This document shows positions 20,613-31,700 of a stretch of 64,000 nucleotides of DNA, one piece after another. The DNA is from Cepaea nemoralis (lineage: Eukaryota; Mollusca; Gastropoda; Stylommatophora; Helicidae), in the NCBI GenBank assembly GCA_014155875.1, contig JACEFZ010016143.1:101035-165034 (forward strand). Reading direction: 5' to 3'. The number at the start of each line of letters is the position of its first letter. The first letter of the stretch is position 1. The notes beneath the pieces were generated by a model, which worked only from the letters and a program-made list of their open reading frames with translations, did no database searches and had not been told where the DNA came from. The position numbers were made by a program, and so were the translations under genes.

Positions 20613-21381
20613 TTGATGGGAAAGACCTTATAAAAACATATATTGGAAACAACAAGCTGCCATAAGGACTGACAATTAAATAGGTCAATATCAGTCTATT
20701 AAGAGAGGCGCGAGACAGCGATAGACAAGGTCTCCAGATCTTTTTTCTCTGTACAGTGAAAATATTTTAAGAAATGTAGAAGATATGAAAGGAATCATCA
20801 TTGGGGGAGGTAACATCAATAACAATAGATATGCGGAGGATACAGTAATAATTGCAGACAATGAGCAAGATCTACAACATTTAGTAGATGCAGTTGTTGA
20901 ACACAGTGAACAACTAGGGTTATAATTAAATTATTAGAAGACGCAGATCATGGTCGTCACTAGGGAGAAGGAAATACCACAATGTAATATACAAGTAAAT
21001 GGCAATATTCTTAAACCAGCAAATAGGTACAATTATCTCGGACCAGTCATAACAACTGATGGAAGATGCCTTTAAGAGATTCGAACAAGAAACGCCATGG
21101 CGAAGGTAGCCTTTTGCAAGATGAAAAACATACTGACCAATAAAAAGATGTCAATTGCAACGAAAATCAGAGTGTTTATGTGCTATATAGAACCTGTACT
21201 TTTGTATGGACGTGAAGCGTGGACAATAAGCAGACAAGCTGAAACACATCTGATGGCTGTGGAAATGTGGTTTCTGACGAAAATGCAAAGAATACCATGG
21301 ACAGAAAGAATAACCAATGTCCAAGTCCTACAAGGAACAAATGAAAATCGCACACTCATTAGAGTAATTAAACATAGACAG
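20613..21381 (+). pseudogene. Host LINE, segment 3 of 4: RT catalytic core and thumb
   Basis: Continues with DLIKTYIGNN, then VEDMKGIIIGGGNINN and RYAEDTVIIADNE, where the catalytic YADD has become YAED. It goes on with RYNYLGPVITTDGRC, KVAFCKMKNILTNKKMS and CYIEPVLLYGREAWTISR up to NENRTLIRVIKHRQ. It stops at ACAG (21,378-21,381), the 4-bp duplication of LTR-B, and resumes at 28,710. Confidence 0.85.
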
Positions 21382-21670
21382 TATTGCAGAGTGACGAGAC
21401 TCAAAAGCAACTGCAGATATGAAGTTAAGCCAGCGGTGACTATACAATTCAGTTTATTGGAAGAATCTTCAGCAATATAAAAATGCGTACATCAACTACA
21501 AAAGTCAAAGCATCTTGCTGGCTGGGCGGCAAAGTCACAACTGAAACCTTGTTTACCCCCTACGTCAGTACGTGAGCGTCCCTAACTACTTAGCTACGGT
21601 GCTCAGCCGTGCATCATCTAGTTATTTCTTTTCTCCTTGCACGCCGTGCCAGCTAACTAAACCCCATATA
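21382..21670 (-). repeat. LTR-B 3' LTR
   Basis: About 289 bp, from TATTGCAGAGTGACGAGAC to ACCCCATATA. It matches 28,416-28,709 with scattered indels. The exact ends are uncertain: ACAG follows both copies, and a TG...CA reading (TGTTATATGG...TCTGCA on the minus strand) is also possible. Confidence 0.8.
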
Positions 21671-24600
21671 ACAGCCTACACTGTTATATTACCTTCCTAC
21701 CCTAACAAGACTTTTCCCCGAAAAGTCTTAATTCCACAACTCATTTACCCCAAATCCATGACCCCAGACACTTAACCCAATAATCCCACAAAATTAAAGT
21801 TACTTCTTCTTCGTTTCTATAAATCATAAGCAATCCGCTTACCTATCTTGTGCTAAACAATCTGAACCTATCTCGACTACCACTACAAAATTCATATACC
21901 TCTAACTCTAACCTGGAACTCTTATTCATTACACACCTCTCTCTATCCCCACAATTCATCTCATAGCCAGCCGCCACGACCCCTACTCTACACGTCTACA
22001 TACTTTATTTACATATCGTAAATCTATATCTCAAAAACTCATCTTATAATATTCTTCACAAAGCAACCCGCTTCATTTCATTGGTACAATGTCGTTCGAA
22101 ATTATGGTTAACAAAAATTGAAGATTCTTATGTATTCTATAAATTATTATACTCTCACTAACATCAACAACACAGGATAGACAGGAAATATAGACAGGAA
22201 AGTGGTTGGTGCGCACCGAAGAGTAGTAAAAAGTAGTTACACTTATCACATTTATCCTCCCATTCACTTTCAAAACTTTATAAAAATAAAGTTTTCAAAA
22301 ACCCAAATCACATAATTCGCTAATCTTCATTTTTGTTAATAATAAATGCTCTTGTCAAAAGTTACATCGATCTAAAACTCCAGCCTTCTACACTCAGTAG
22401 AAATATTATTCTACTCTCCAATCTGTATTATTTGCGCTGCCAACAACAGCCAGCAATATATGACTGTACTTTCTATCTGTAACACACCTTCCCAAACTCC
22501 TATATTTTAATTTCTACTTCTTCTTTCATTCTGTAAGCACAGCATCCCCCAATTACTATTGCCCATGAATATACTTATGTTTATTTTATGCTGATAAGCA
22601 CAGCCGCCCCCTTTTTGAGTTAAACCACTCCCTTCCCATGGCATTCAATCTATGTATTAACGCTGTTCCATACAGCTCCTATTTTAACCCCCACATCCAT
22701 GTAATTCTATTAACGCTGTCTAATGCAGCTCCTATTTTATCCCCCACATCTATGTGTTTCTATTAACTCATAGCGAGCAACTGGTAACTATTTTTCTAAC
22801 AACTTAAAAATTTATCTACTTAATATTCAACAATGCAAAACGATTGAACATGATAAACAATCGTAAATTATAGCCAAACACTTTTCTCCCATATTATGGA
22901 CTTGCCTACTTAATCCACCCCTCATGGCTCTCAGTCCACGTTTATTCCAATCGTTGCTGACAACCGCAGCCATTTCCAATGCCAACTATATCCCTCCATG
23001 GCTCTCAATCCATGTGATTCTCTGTACCCCATGAAGATCATTTCTTAAAGTTGCCTCATATTTTCTGAACGTAACTCTGCATCCAGAACTCCCAAGGACC
23101 CTATTAACAAGTCTCTTTAATATGGACCAGTTCATATTTTATAATTCCCCACAACTGAACGCCGAAAGAAAAACTATTTTAAACATGATCAGGGCAACTC
23201 AAGAAGCAAAATCATTATAAGTTTTGCAAGTGAAAATAAATAACCCAAGTAACATACTAGCTAAATAAAACCACAATTCATAAATAACTGAAGTCAAGAC
23301 AAATCAAAATACAACAATATCACCCCCACCCCCCCCCCCCCCACCCTGGTTTTCAAATATGTTTTCATATATCCCCACATTTTTCAAAATAAATATACAT
23401 AATTAAATAATAATCAAGTTCAAATAAAATCAACTACTTATTGTAACCAAACAACATTAGTCTCTTATATGGACCGATGTTATATATATCTATTCACTAC
23501 AAAGAACACAAGTCATGCCTATTCCACTATTCTAAAACAAGTTTAACATTTATATGCACTGTAAACTACAAGTATTGTTTTATACCAATTACTATAAAAG
23601 TCTTAACGCAATCAGCTATATGCCAAACCATCATTAAATCAACAACAATAAAAAACAACTCAATGCTAGGACTAATATTAACCTGCATTAACCCCCAAAA
23701 TATATCTGTTACCGACAGATTGTATTTTCATCATACGCAGAACAATATTTATTCCCCCAACAAAAGTCATTAATTAAAAATGACCATACTTTTTCTGAAA
23801 AACCGACAATCACCTCTCCTCCAGCAAGTATAATCGCAAACTAAGCCTTTATTTTCTCACATCATTCTACCTAATCAGTGTCAGTCTCTTCATTAGTCTC
23901 TAGTACCCATTGATCTTACTTCTAATTGTACTAGGTCTGGGGAGCACATCCTACAGTCGACGTCTCAAGCTCTACATTCTTCGTAACATTAGTCTCCCAT
24001 TCATAACGTTTACTGATGACTGCTTTCGAACACCTGACGCAAGAACGCTGCATTCTCCCGTATTATTAATTCCTCAAGTTCTTAATAAGCCCTACATTCT
24101 AACATGCTTCTAACGATTCACATGCTTCTTCACATAATACTTTCTCAGAATTACTCACTTCTGCCTCTCTCACCCTTACTCCTCAGTTTTCCTTATTATC
24201 TTCACCAACCAGCATCAGCTCTTCTCTTCACAATTTGACTCAGACAACCATTCTGCGCCAACCCCATCATCCAACAAATTAATCCTGTGTCTATACTTTT
24301 TACTCGCTGACAATCACTTTCCCATTTATCAGCAGCCCTTCGCAGCTAACTTCTCTGTGTTTTCTCATTCTTTCCGCACACTCACTCCGCCAACGACATG
24401 GAATCTGCTTCCTAAAACAACAAACGGAACGTTAATTCTCTATTTGTCATCCTGTAATAGAATTTTCATTAATTATTTATACCATCCAATACCACTCATT
24501 CTAACAGAAGCCATCTCAAATTTTCAATCATCTACTCTCTACCTTTTTCACTTTCACACACTCACTTACTCTGTCCTCCACGAAATCACCGGTATGCTTT

Positions 24601-25385
24601 ATCAGCGTCACCACCCATCAATTCTTTGAAGGGCAATCGTATTTTATGCTAGCTTAGACAGTGACACAATCTCCCTTCACACCGCTTCAAGTCTAGATAT
24701 ACCAAGCGCCCCGTACATCTATGCGCTACTACCAACCACTTGACATCGTTCTATCCATGCACTCCACCCCAAACGACTTTTCACAACTTCCTCTCAGCGC
24801 CACGAACACATGTTTGTCTACTACACTTTTACACACGCAAGGACAACGCATAACTAGACGAATCACTCCAATACCCAACAGGACTTTCTCATTCAACTGC
24901 TTCCTTATTTTCACTTTTCTCAATCATTCACTCCCTTTTAAAAACTCAGCGCCTACCCGACTCAAACTACACATTATCTCTAGCAATGATAATAAGCTTG
25001 CTTCCGTGTCAAGTTTACCTTACGTCCACTACTCCAGCACACATCACTCAACGTGATCAACCCACCCATCCGGCCATTCCGGACAAGGGACATTTTCAAT
25101 TTCCACATTGTCTATTCTACCCGCACCACAACCAACACAAGATATTCTTTATTTGCGTACCCACGTAGAATATTCTACACTCACCAGCTTTAAATTATCT
25201 ATCACTTGCTGTGACTCTCTATCCAAAATAACACTATTGTCTGCACTATATATTGTGATACTACGCCAAAAAAAAATTCATCTGCCTATTTTAGACAGAA
25301 ACTATGTATATGCTCAACCGCAATTTCATCTCGTAAGCCAAAACACTGCAATATGCCATTCATCATCCTCAGAATTCTAACGCTA
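21671..25385 (-). other. LTR-B long non-coding 3' region
   Basis: 3.7 kb, strongly pyrimidine-biased on the plus strand and AT-rich. It contains paired near-repeats around 22,660-22,760 (ATTAACGCTGT.C..GCAGCTCCTATTTTA..CCCCACATC.ATGT) and a C-run at about 23,325-23,343. Short frames on both strands have no family. Only the copy at 45.4-49.0 kb is comparable. Compared with that copy, unit 1 has about 105 extra bases near 23,541-23,648. Confidence 0.6.
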
Positions 25386-25389
25386 TAGG

Positions 25390-27435
25390 AGCGCATCTAA
25401 CCCAAATAGTTCATTGTCTCCTACTATTAGTGTGTGTGTCTCTTCATCTATCTCCTCTTCAGTATCTATAACTGTCAGACTGTCATTAAAGTATTCAGGT
25501 CTTATGTCATATATTCTCTGATCTTTCTTATGTCATCTTCCGTAGTAGAGTAAATTTCTGCTATCTGTTTATTACTATTCTTCTTCTTAAGTGCTTTCTT
25601 TCTGTTTCCTTTATTTTCTACTCTGTCCCTTACCGCGTCGGTTGCTCACTATTTTCAGTATGCGTCCGATATATTTTATATCTTCCTCCCTCGTCCTCTG
25701 AATAATCACTGTATATGGTCGTTCCCCCAACCTGTTGATTATATGTTGTAGAAGAGGAAGCAACATCTCTGTAGTCGGAACTCCTACAACCAATATTCTT
25801 TTTATTTATACCGTTACTTTTCATGTCACAGTCAGGGAGGAACTCCATGTCTCCATCTGAGGCATCTGCTACTACGCCCGTCGTACCTACGTTTACTAGC
25901 AAACCTGCAGATCTGGCTTTAACACTTTTTCTAACTTTCTGTCTGGTGTTTCTTAGTTTTAACGGCTTACATACATTCTCTTTAATTTTGACTGGCGCAA
26001 CCGTTTCAATTTTTACTTGTGCTGGTTCTGTAAGTTCTACCGTCTTAATAGTTTGTGCTCCTCTTCCTATCTTTTTAGTCGATTGTACCGTGTCTACCTG
26101 AGTCTGCGTATTATTGTCTATCATATTACCTGTCTGAGTTTGTGTCTGTGTCGCTCTTTCTTGTCTACTTCTAACAACTGAAAACACCTGTCGATCATCA
26201 GCTAAGGTTCTATTAGTCTGATGCTGATTTTCTCTTTTGTTTGACTTTGCGAGTGCATATCTCAACCTTCTGATCTCAAACCATTGACTTCGCAATGTTC
26301 TCAGCTCTTCATTATTAGATGGCCAGTTCCAGTTCCATCTTTTCTTATAATAATTCTGTCTCTGCCAACCATTGACTTCTGGCCTGCTATGTTGTCTCTC
26401 TTCATACCTTCGTGTTCTCGTCATTCGATTGGAAACCTCGACTACGTTGTCTTCTATAATTTCTTACCAGTGTCAGTATTTCTGCGCTGGTCTGATTAAC
26501 TCCGCGTCTTCTTTGCATTTCTCCAAAATTCCTATTTGGTCTACTATTAACACTTCTATTCTGTGTACTAACCTAAGCACGTCCGTTGCCACAAAATCTA
26601 AAAGTGTGTCCCCTCTGTCCACAATTCCAACAGACCATATTTGTATTAGCTACTGTCTCTCTTATAGGATTTCTCAATTGTCTTCCTCTATCTTGATTAC
26701 TTTCGTTATTATTTCCCTGCAGTGTCTGTATTTCTTCCGTCTTCTCCATGCCGTACCTTGCTTGTCCTATCTCCATAGGTTCCTCAATTCTGTCTTCTCT
26801 ATTGCTTCCTATTTCTCGTCCTACTCTTAATCTAAATCTCCTTCTCAAACTTTCTTCCTGTACAGCTATATCTACAGCCTGTGATAATCTTGCAGAATTT
26901 TCCCTCATAAGCTTGAATTTAAGTCCATCCGACTTTATCCCGTCAACAAATATTCCAACTAACATCCTTTCCACCTCCTCACCCTGTACGTTCTGTCCTA
27001 GAAACGCCTCCTCAGCTAAATTAATTAACCTGTCGCTGTATAGTTGAACACTTTCTCCATTGTTCTTCTTAGATTGTCTTAACACTGAGAAAGCGTGTTG
27101 TGGATCTGTGATCTCCGCATACTTGTGAGCTAAATCATCTTAAAATGTTCCTAAGTCTCATCGGCCCCAGCTTCTAATTTCCTCCTAATATGATCCGAGA
27201 CCGGTGATACAGTAGCCTGGTAAGTAATTTTTTTCTTTTCTTCGTTCGTGGCTCCTACTAGGAAGAGTGTTTTTCTACCGCTGTCATCCATTTCTTAAAA
27301 TCTCTGGCTTGTCCACTGAATTTTTCAATGTCTGTACTTACTCCTTGTTGTTTTATTGCTGTGTTAAGTCTGCCTATTGCTCTACCTACCCCACCCAAAA
27401 TTTGTGTCAACGAAGCCTCATCCTGTGCCATTTTA
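25390..27435 (-). pseudogene. LTR-B gag polyprotein, unit 1, frameshifted
   Basis: Starts at about 27,433 with MAQDEASLTQILGGVGRAIG, then EKFSGQARDFKKWMTAVEK. The capsid continues as QLYSDRLINLAEEAFLGQNV, ERMLVGIFVDGIKSDGLKFK and ARLSQAVDIAVQEESLRRRF. A CCHC zinc knuckle, CWNCGQRGHTFRFC (CX2CX4HX4C), lies near 26,620. A long Gln/Thr/Arg-rich tail follows and ends near 25,390. Breaks occur near 27,140-27,280, near 26,575 and at 26,424, where 110 bp present in unit 2 are missing. Gag would form the particle and bind the RNA. The tail is longer than in most gags and has no recognised enzyme. Confidence 0.8.
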
Positions 27436-28415
27436 ATATTTTTGTTAAATATTATAAAGCTTCGGCGAATAAAAAATTATTGCACAATTACAATGTTAAA
27501 ATCAGATTTATCATACAGTTTTTATGTAAGGATTCACTTGAGGCTGTAACTTCTTCAGTGAGTAGTGTCCTTCAAAATACTTCCAATTGGACGAGAGCTT
27601 GATATTTACTTGTTCTGTTAGTTTCGATCCTGGAAAACCTCTGGGTTCAGTTTTCCTGGCTTCGCTAGGTGTGTGAGCAAACTTCACCCGTGGTTGGGCA
27701 CGTCGGACTTCACCCGTGAAAGGGCACCTTCTGACTTCACGCCGTAAAAAGAGCACTTCGGACTTACGTTTGGTTCTTCTGTATCGTTTTGATCTGGAAA
27801 CGCCTCGAGCTCAACTTCGGTCAGAGGAACAAGGCGATTGAAATAGGCTCTCCTCTTTAGCAGGGCCGGCAACCATTATGCCCACCCGCCTCAGAGGAGC
27901 CCAATGCAGCTGAATCGCACTTTATGATAAACATCTTCATGAGCTGGACATTTTCCTCTCAAACTTGAGTAAGCTTCAGCGTTGTTGCGGCTGGCCCAAT
28001 TAGACCAGTTTTCAAATCAGCAAAACGATTTTACGGCTGCAGGTAGACCTCTTGGTAGTAAATTCAGGTTCGTAACATTGAGATACTCGGTTAGATGATG
28101 TATCCAGTATCCAACAGCAGCGTATAGGAGTGGACCCAACAGAGCCTGGAGCTGACTTGACAACGAGCTCTTATAGCCCTTTGCAAATGACGATGTGGAC
28201 GCAGCAGCAGGCCTCTTGAGAACGAACCGTTTCAGGCCACCGGCTATGGTAAATGGAAGAAAGCCATCTTTTCCAACTGCATTCAGCAATAGTTTAGAAC
28301 CGTAGCATGACTTTCTTTGAGCGCACTTCAGGAAAATTCCTTGCCGCGGGTCAGTACTTTGCGTTTTCTTCAACAACCCATGATTCGGGACCTGGTTACG
28401 GCACCAATTTGAGTC
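27436..28415 (-). other. LTR-B leader between PBS and gag
   Basis: About 950 bases including a tandem of about 30 bp, CTTCACCCGTG...GGGCAC.TC(G/T)GACTT (27,685-27,770), in three to four units. No convincing frame; the minus-strand ORF at about 28,017-28,376 has no family and its reading is not kept in unit 2. Confidence 0.5.
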
Positions 28416-28709
28416 TATTGCAGAGTGACGAGACTCAAAGTAACGGTGGATATGAAGTCAAGCCACGGTGACTATAAAATTCAGTTTATTAAAGAATATT
28501 CAGTAATATAAAAATGCGTACAGTCAACGTACCAAAAGTCAAAGCATCTTGCTGGCTGGGCGGCAAAGTCACAACTGAAACCTTGTGTTACCCCCTACGT
28601 CAGCACGTGAGCGTCCCTAACCTACTTAGTTACGGTGCTTCAGCCGTGCATCATCTAGTTATTTTCTTTTCTTCTTGCACCGCCGTACCAGCTAACTAAA
28701 CCCCATATA
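28416..28709 (-). repeat. LTR-B 5' LTR
   Basis: About 294 bp, matching the 21,382 copy. It is followed by ACAG at 28,710-28,713 and the resumed host LINE. Confidence 0.82.
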
Positions 28710-28965
28710 ACAGTCAACATTTTTTGGTGACGTTATGAGAAGAAATAAATTGGAGAACTTGATGACAACTGGCAAGATCTGAGGGGAAGAGACCAAGGGG
28801 AAAGCAGAGAAGTAAATAAATGGATGGTCTAGCCACGTTGTATGGTCGAGACGAACACTGAGCTGATTCACGACTCTGGTGATCGAGTGAGACGGCGAAC
28901 CATGGCCCCTCAAGCTTATCGGCACCGCATATGATGAAATAATGAAGACGCAAAGACAGCTTATC
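28710..28965 (+). pseudogene. Host LINE, segment 4 of 4: C-terminus
   Basis: Resumes with STFFGDVMRRNKLENLMTTG, then a stop, GKRPRGKQRSK-like basic residues and MDGLATLYGRD. This is the 'FGHVMRR..LE.L.TTGKI.GKR.RG.QR' end of RTE-like proteins. Adding the four segments gives about 3 kb, close to the usual RTE length. Confidence 0.8.
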
Positions 28966-29220
28966 ACAAACATCAGAAAGAAGCAGTCATAACATTTTGG
29001 TTACATCATGAGAAGACAAAAACTGGAACATGTTGTGACAACCGGGAGGATTTGCGGGAAGAGAGATAGGGGAAGACAGCGTGAGAAAATTCTTGACAGT
29101 GTTGTGTCATGGCACAGACGTGAGTCAAAACACGAATTGATCCGTGCCGCAGGAGATCGCAATAGGTGGAGAAGCATGATCGCTCACGCCAGCCGGCAAG
29201 GCATTGGATGATGATGAAAC
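28966..29220 (+). pseudogene. Second LINE 3' end, plus strand
   Basis: Reads MRRQKLEHVVTTGRICGKRD, then RGRQREKILDSVVSWHRRES, ELIRAAGDRNRWRSMIAHAS and RQGIG stop, followed by ATGATGATGAAA. It has the same C-terminal architecture as the host LINE but a different family. It is 5'-truncated and placed right after the host LINE end. An identical copy is in unit 2. Confidence 0.8.
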
Positions 29221-29453
29221 CGATTCCGGTATGATGAGGTTCGAACCCCGGTATAGCCACTAAAGTTTTAAGTGTATATATTGTCAAGTGGACCCTGTAA
29301 TCTCAACTTTGTTCCTCTACTTCTATGGGCCATCAATATACCTGTGATTTTATTTCTCATGCAATTTCAAAGCCATCTGTGGCTTTATAACACCATCGGT
29401 GGCTTTCCAAAACTCGGTTCCCTAATGAGTATCTGGCACTGAGCATAGCTTTT
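29221..29453. other. SINE-like remnant and unassigned DNA
   Basis: GAGGTTCGAACCCCGG near 29,240 is a B-box-like motif directly after the LINE tail. The rest, including an imperfect repeat GCCATCTGTGGCTTTATAACACC / ATCGGTGGCTTTCC, is not assigned. Confidence 0.4.
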
Positions 29454-29957
29454 TACCAGGGGGATTCAAATGAAAATCTTAAAAGTGTGATATAAATTAC
29501 AATAACCATACCATTGTCTTGTAACCAGTCATATTGTTTTTAAGATATCAAGAGGATTAAGCAAGTGACATCACGTTGCAGACGAACACGGTGACGTCAT
29601 AAGGACAGTTTAAAGATGACGGCTCACTTTTGACATGCACCACTGAATTCATCGGCGAAAGAAGGTCCAGTATGGTGAATGCATACCTGTCTGCCCAGCA
29701 AGTGTAATGAGTGGAGTAGGACGTTTCAAAATGGCGAGACTTCTGTGACAGACTGTTCACGACTAGGTTAGGCATATCGAGTAGTGACCCCAGAAATTAT
29801 TTTTCTACAGAATCCAAGCGCTAGAGGACTTGCATTGAACGCAGTGGTGACTATTTAGAAAACAATTATACATTTGTTCTTTACTTTTTCAGAATATATT
29901 GACCCAAAAAAAAAAAAAAAAAACTGTTCAGGTTTTCATTTGAAGCCCCCTCGTGTA
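29454..29957 (+). mobile_element. Internally deleted mariner, unit 1
   Basis: The left TIR starts CCAGGGGGATTCAAATGAAAATC and the right TIR ends TTTCATTTGAAGCCCCCTCG at 29,953. The 5' UTR (CACGGTGACGTCATAAGGACAG) matches the copy at 9141-9706. Only a short, broken transposase N-terminus survives. An A-run of about 20 at 29,898-29,918 sits before the right TIR. Confidence 0.8.
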
Positions 29958-30580
29958 CAGAATAATAGTTTTCAATTATATTGTGTACGTTTTTGGAAAC
30001 TGGAAGAGACTGATTGACTGACTGGCATCTGACCGTCTTGACAGACGATAATTTGTTACATTGTAAGGCGTTATACCTCTCTATAGCAGAGGTACCAGGA
30101 AAAGGCTTATACCCTCCAACTTGCTCTTCTCCGCCCGAAGCCGTTGGAATAATGTAGGGTGTTGGATCTGGTGAGAGGCACCCAACAATCGGCGCTAACA
30201 GAAAGCAGGTTACAACGTCTAATGTCATGCGGTAGCTGACTTTCCAAGATCAATTGTAGACGAAACAAGGTCAGACACAAAGAAATCCTGCTGGATGAGC
30301 TAAGGCGGGGGAAGGGGTTCATATTAGTTTATCCTTCACAGGACATCGCAGTCAACCCAGCATTGTTTGGATGTTTGCGATTTCTTGACAGTTTACGTTC
30401 AGTAGTTTGCCATTGCTTTCTGAACGACCAGCATTAATCCATTTGTATTGAAACCAGCGCCAAGCTGTTTGCTGCCAAATCGCCGGCAGCTGTTTTTCGA
30501 GCGCGGTATGCGTGATTACGAATTGCATTCGTAACTCCTTACTGGTAATATGGAAATGTAATCCACGCGCACAGATCAAC
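29958..30580. other. Unassigned interval
   Basis: Short frames exist on the minus strand (about 29,881-30,228 and 30,352-30,579), and both are also present in unit 2. The sequence has no motif I recognise. The second frame (ITHTALEKQLPAIWQQTAWR) is vaguely like a transposase C-terminus, which I do not press. Confidence 0.4.
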
Positions 30581-30780
30581 CCAGTGCATTAGAAGTAGTA
30601 ATACGTGTATGGAGTACGCTTGAGTTCAAAGCGAGCGAACGAAGAAAGAAGAAAAAAACTTAGACGTCAAGGGTTCAAGGCCTCCATAGGTGATTATTAT
30701 TTTTTTTACAGACCACACGGCAAGGGATCGACAGTCTAAGTAATATATAACAAAAGTACTAATACTTTATACTATTACCT
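30581..30780 (+). mobile_element. SINE tail and B-box fragment
   Basis: GTGTATGGAGTACGCTTGAG and TTCAAAGCGAGCGAACGAAG repeat the SINE tail seen at 6390 and 7170. A downstream GGGTTCAAGGCCTCC resembles a B-box. Confidence 0.45.
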
Positions 30781-30994
30781 TCATCATCATGATGTGCCAT
30801 GCCGGTAAACGTGGGTGGTCATGTTTCGCCATCCACGTGATCATCAGAGTCGCGTATTAGCTCAATGTTCTTGTCTTGATCATGCCACGTGGCCAAGCCG
30901 TCCAGGTATTTACTTCTCTGCCATCCCCTTGTTGTCTTCTCTCGATTTTGCTTGTTGTCACCAAGTTCACCAGTTTATTTCTTCTCATAACGTG
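30781..30994 (-). pseudogene. LINE 3' end fragment, minus strand, unit 1
   Basis: The minus strand begins ATGAGAAGAAATAAACTGG (MRRNKLVNLVTTSKIERRQQ) and continues through a WTAWPRGM-like part to a terminal ATGATGATGAA. Same family as 10,104-10,280. Confidence 0.65.
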
Positions 30995-31700
30995 ACCCCC
31001 TGTAGTATTTTATTTTTAATATAGGTCGTCTCTGGGGTGAGGGAATCAACATCAACATCCTTTTAAACCCATATCACTATCTTGGGATCTTCTTGATTTC
31101 TGTCCACAAAACCCCGTCGATCTCTGGATCCCTCCCTCTCTCTCTCTCTCTCTCTTTTATTACTGTATCAATCCCCCTCTCATTCTTTTCCCAAACACAC
31201 TAAACAACACTGGCTCTAACAAAACAACATTTAGTTTAATAGAGAAAAGTGTCATGTATGTGCAAAGTGTATGAATAGAATGTCTGTCGTATAATCTAGT
31301 GGGTATGCAGAATCAGACCGAACAGTCAAGGAGCACAGTCTGCTTCATCATCGTACTGGCCACACCACAACACCATATCAGGCGCTTGTGTAGCACGTGT
31401 ACACCTCGGAGGAGCAGATGGAGCACCATGGTCTGGTAAGAATGAGACAACGAGGTGTGACGAGGGGATCTGGCCGACGCTCGGCGCTCGGAGGAAAGGC
31501 GAGACGGACATATAATCAGATTGCTACTGGAACTATTAGTGTTGGAACTCTTCGCTGGCTGCTGAGGATGGAGACGGAGCGCTTATGGGAATGTCCCGAA
31601 TGCTGTGATGTCGGTTCCTAAATCATCAATCAATCAATCAATCAATCAATCAGGGACAGAAAACCTCACCCAAGTGATGTGTCTCTCAGGCCAAGTGTCG
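30995..31700 (+). other. Retroelement-like segment ending in (AATC)n
   Basis: Contains a CT microsatellite at 31,134-31,155. A plus-strand frame at 31,397-31,621 ends just before a run of ATCA/AATC repeats (31,622-31,652). An unidentified frame ending in a 4-bp repeat tail suggests a LINE or SINE 3' end, but I do not recognise the family. Confidence 0.35.

Larger units (their letters stand above)
21382..28709 (-). mobile_element. LTR-B, gag-only LTR retrotransposon, unit 1
   Basis: Two LTRs of about 290 bp enclose 6.7 kb. The 4-bp duplication ACAG (21,378 and 28,710) rejoins the host LINE reading exactly. The minus strand has a PBS-like TGGTGCCGTAACCAGG at 28,391-28,406 (TGGCGCC in unit 2), about 9 bases from the 5' LTR. 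One gag-like polyprotein occupies about 25.4-27.45 kb. The remaining 3.7 kb down to the 3' LTR shows no protease, RT, RNase H or integrase motif, so the element looks non-autonomous. Confidence 0.82.

Noticed and set aside
24357..25380. Plus-strand frames of 90-111 codons in the LTR-B 3' region
   Set aside because: Pyrimidine-biased composition opens frames; they are broken differently in unit 2 and match no family I know.
25823..27047. Plus-strand frames opposite gag (25,823-26,101; 26,372-26,830; 26,748-27,047)
   Set aside because: Shadows of the minus-strand LTR-B gag, which has a zinc knuckle and capsid motifs.
29881..30579. Minus-strand frames of 75-115 codons conserved in both units
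   Set aside because: Conservation between units reflects the recent duplication, not selection, and no motif supports coding.
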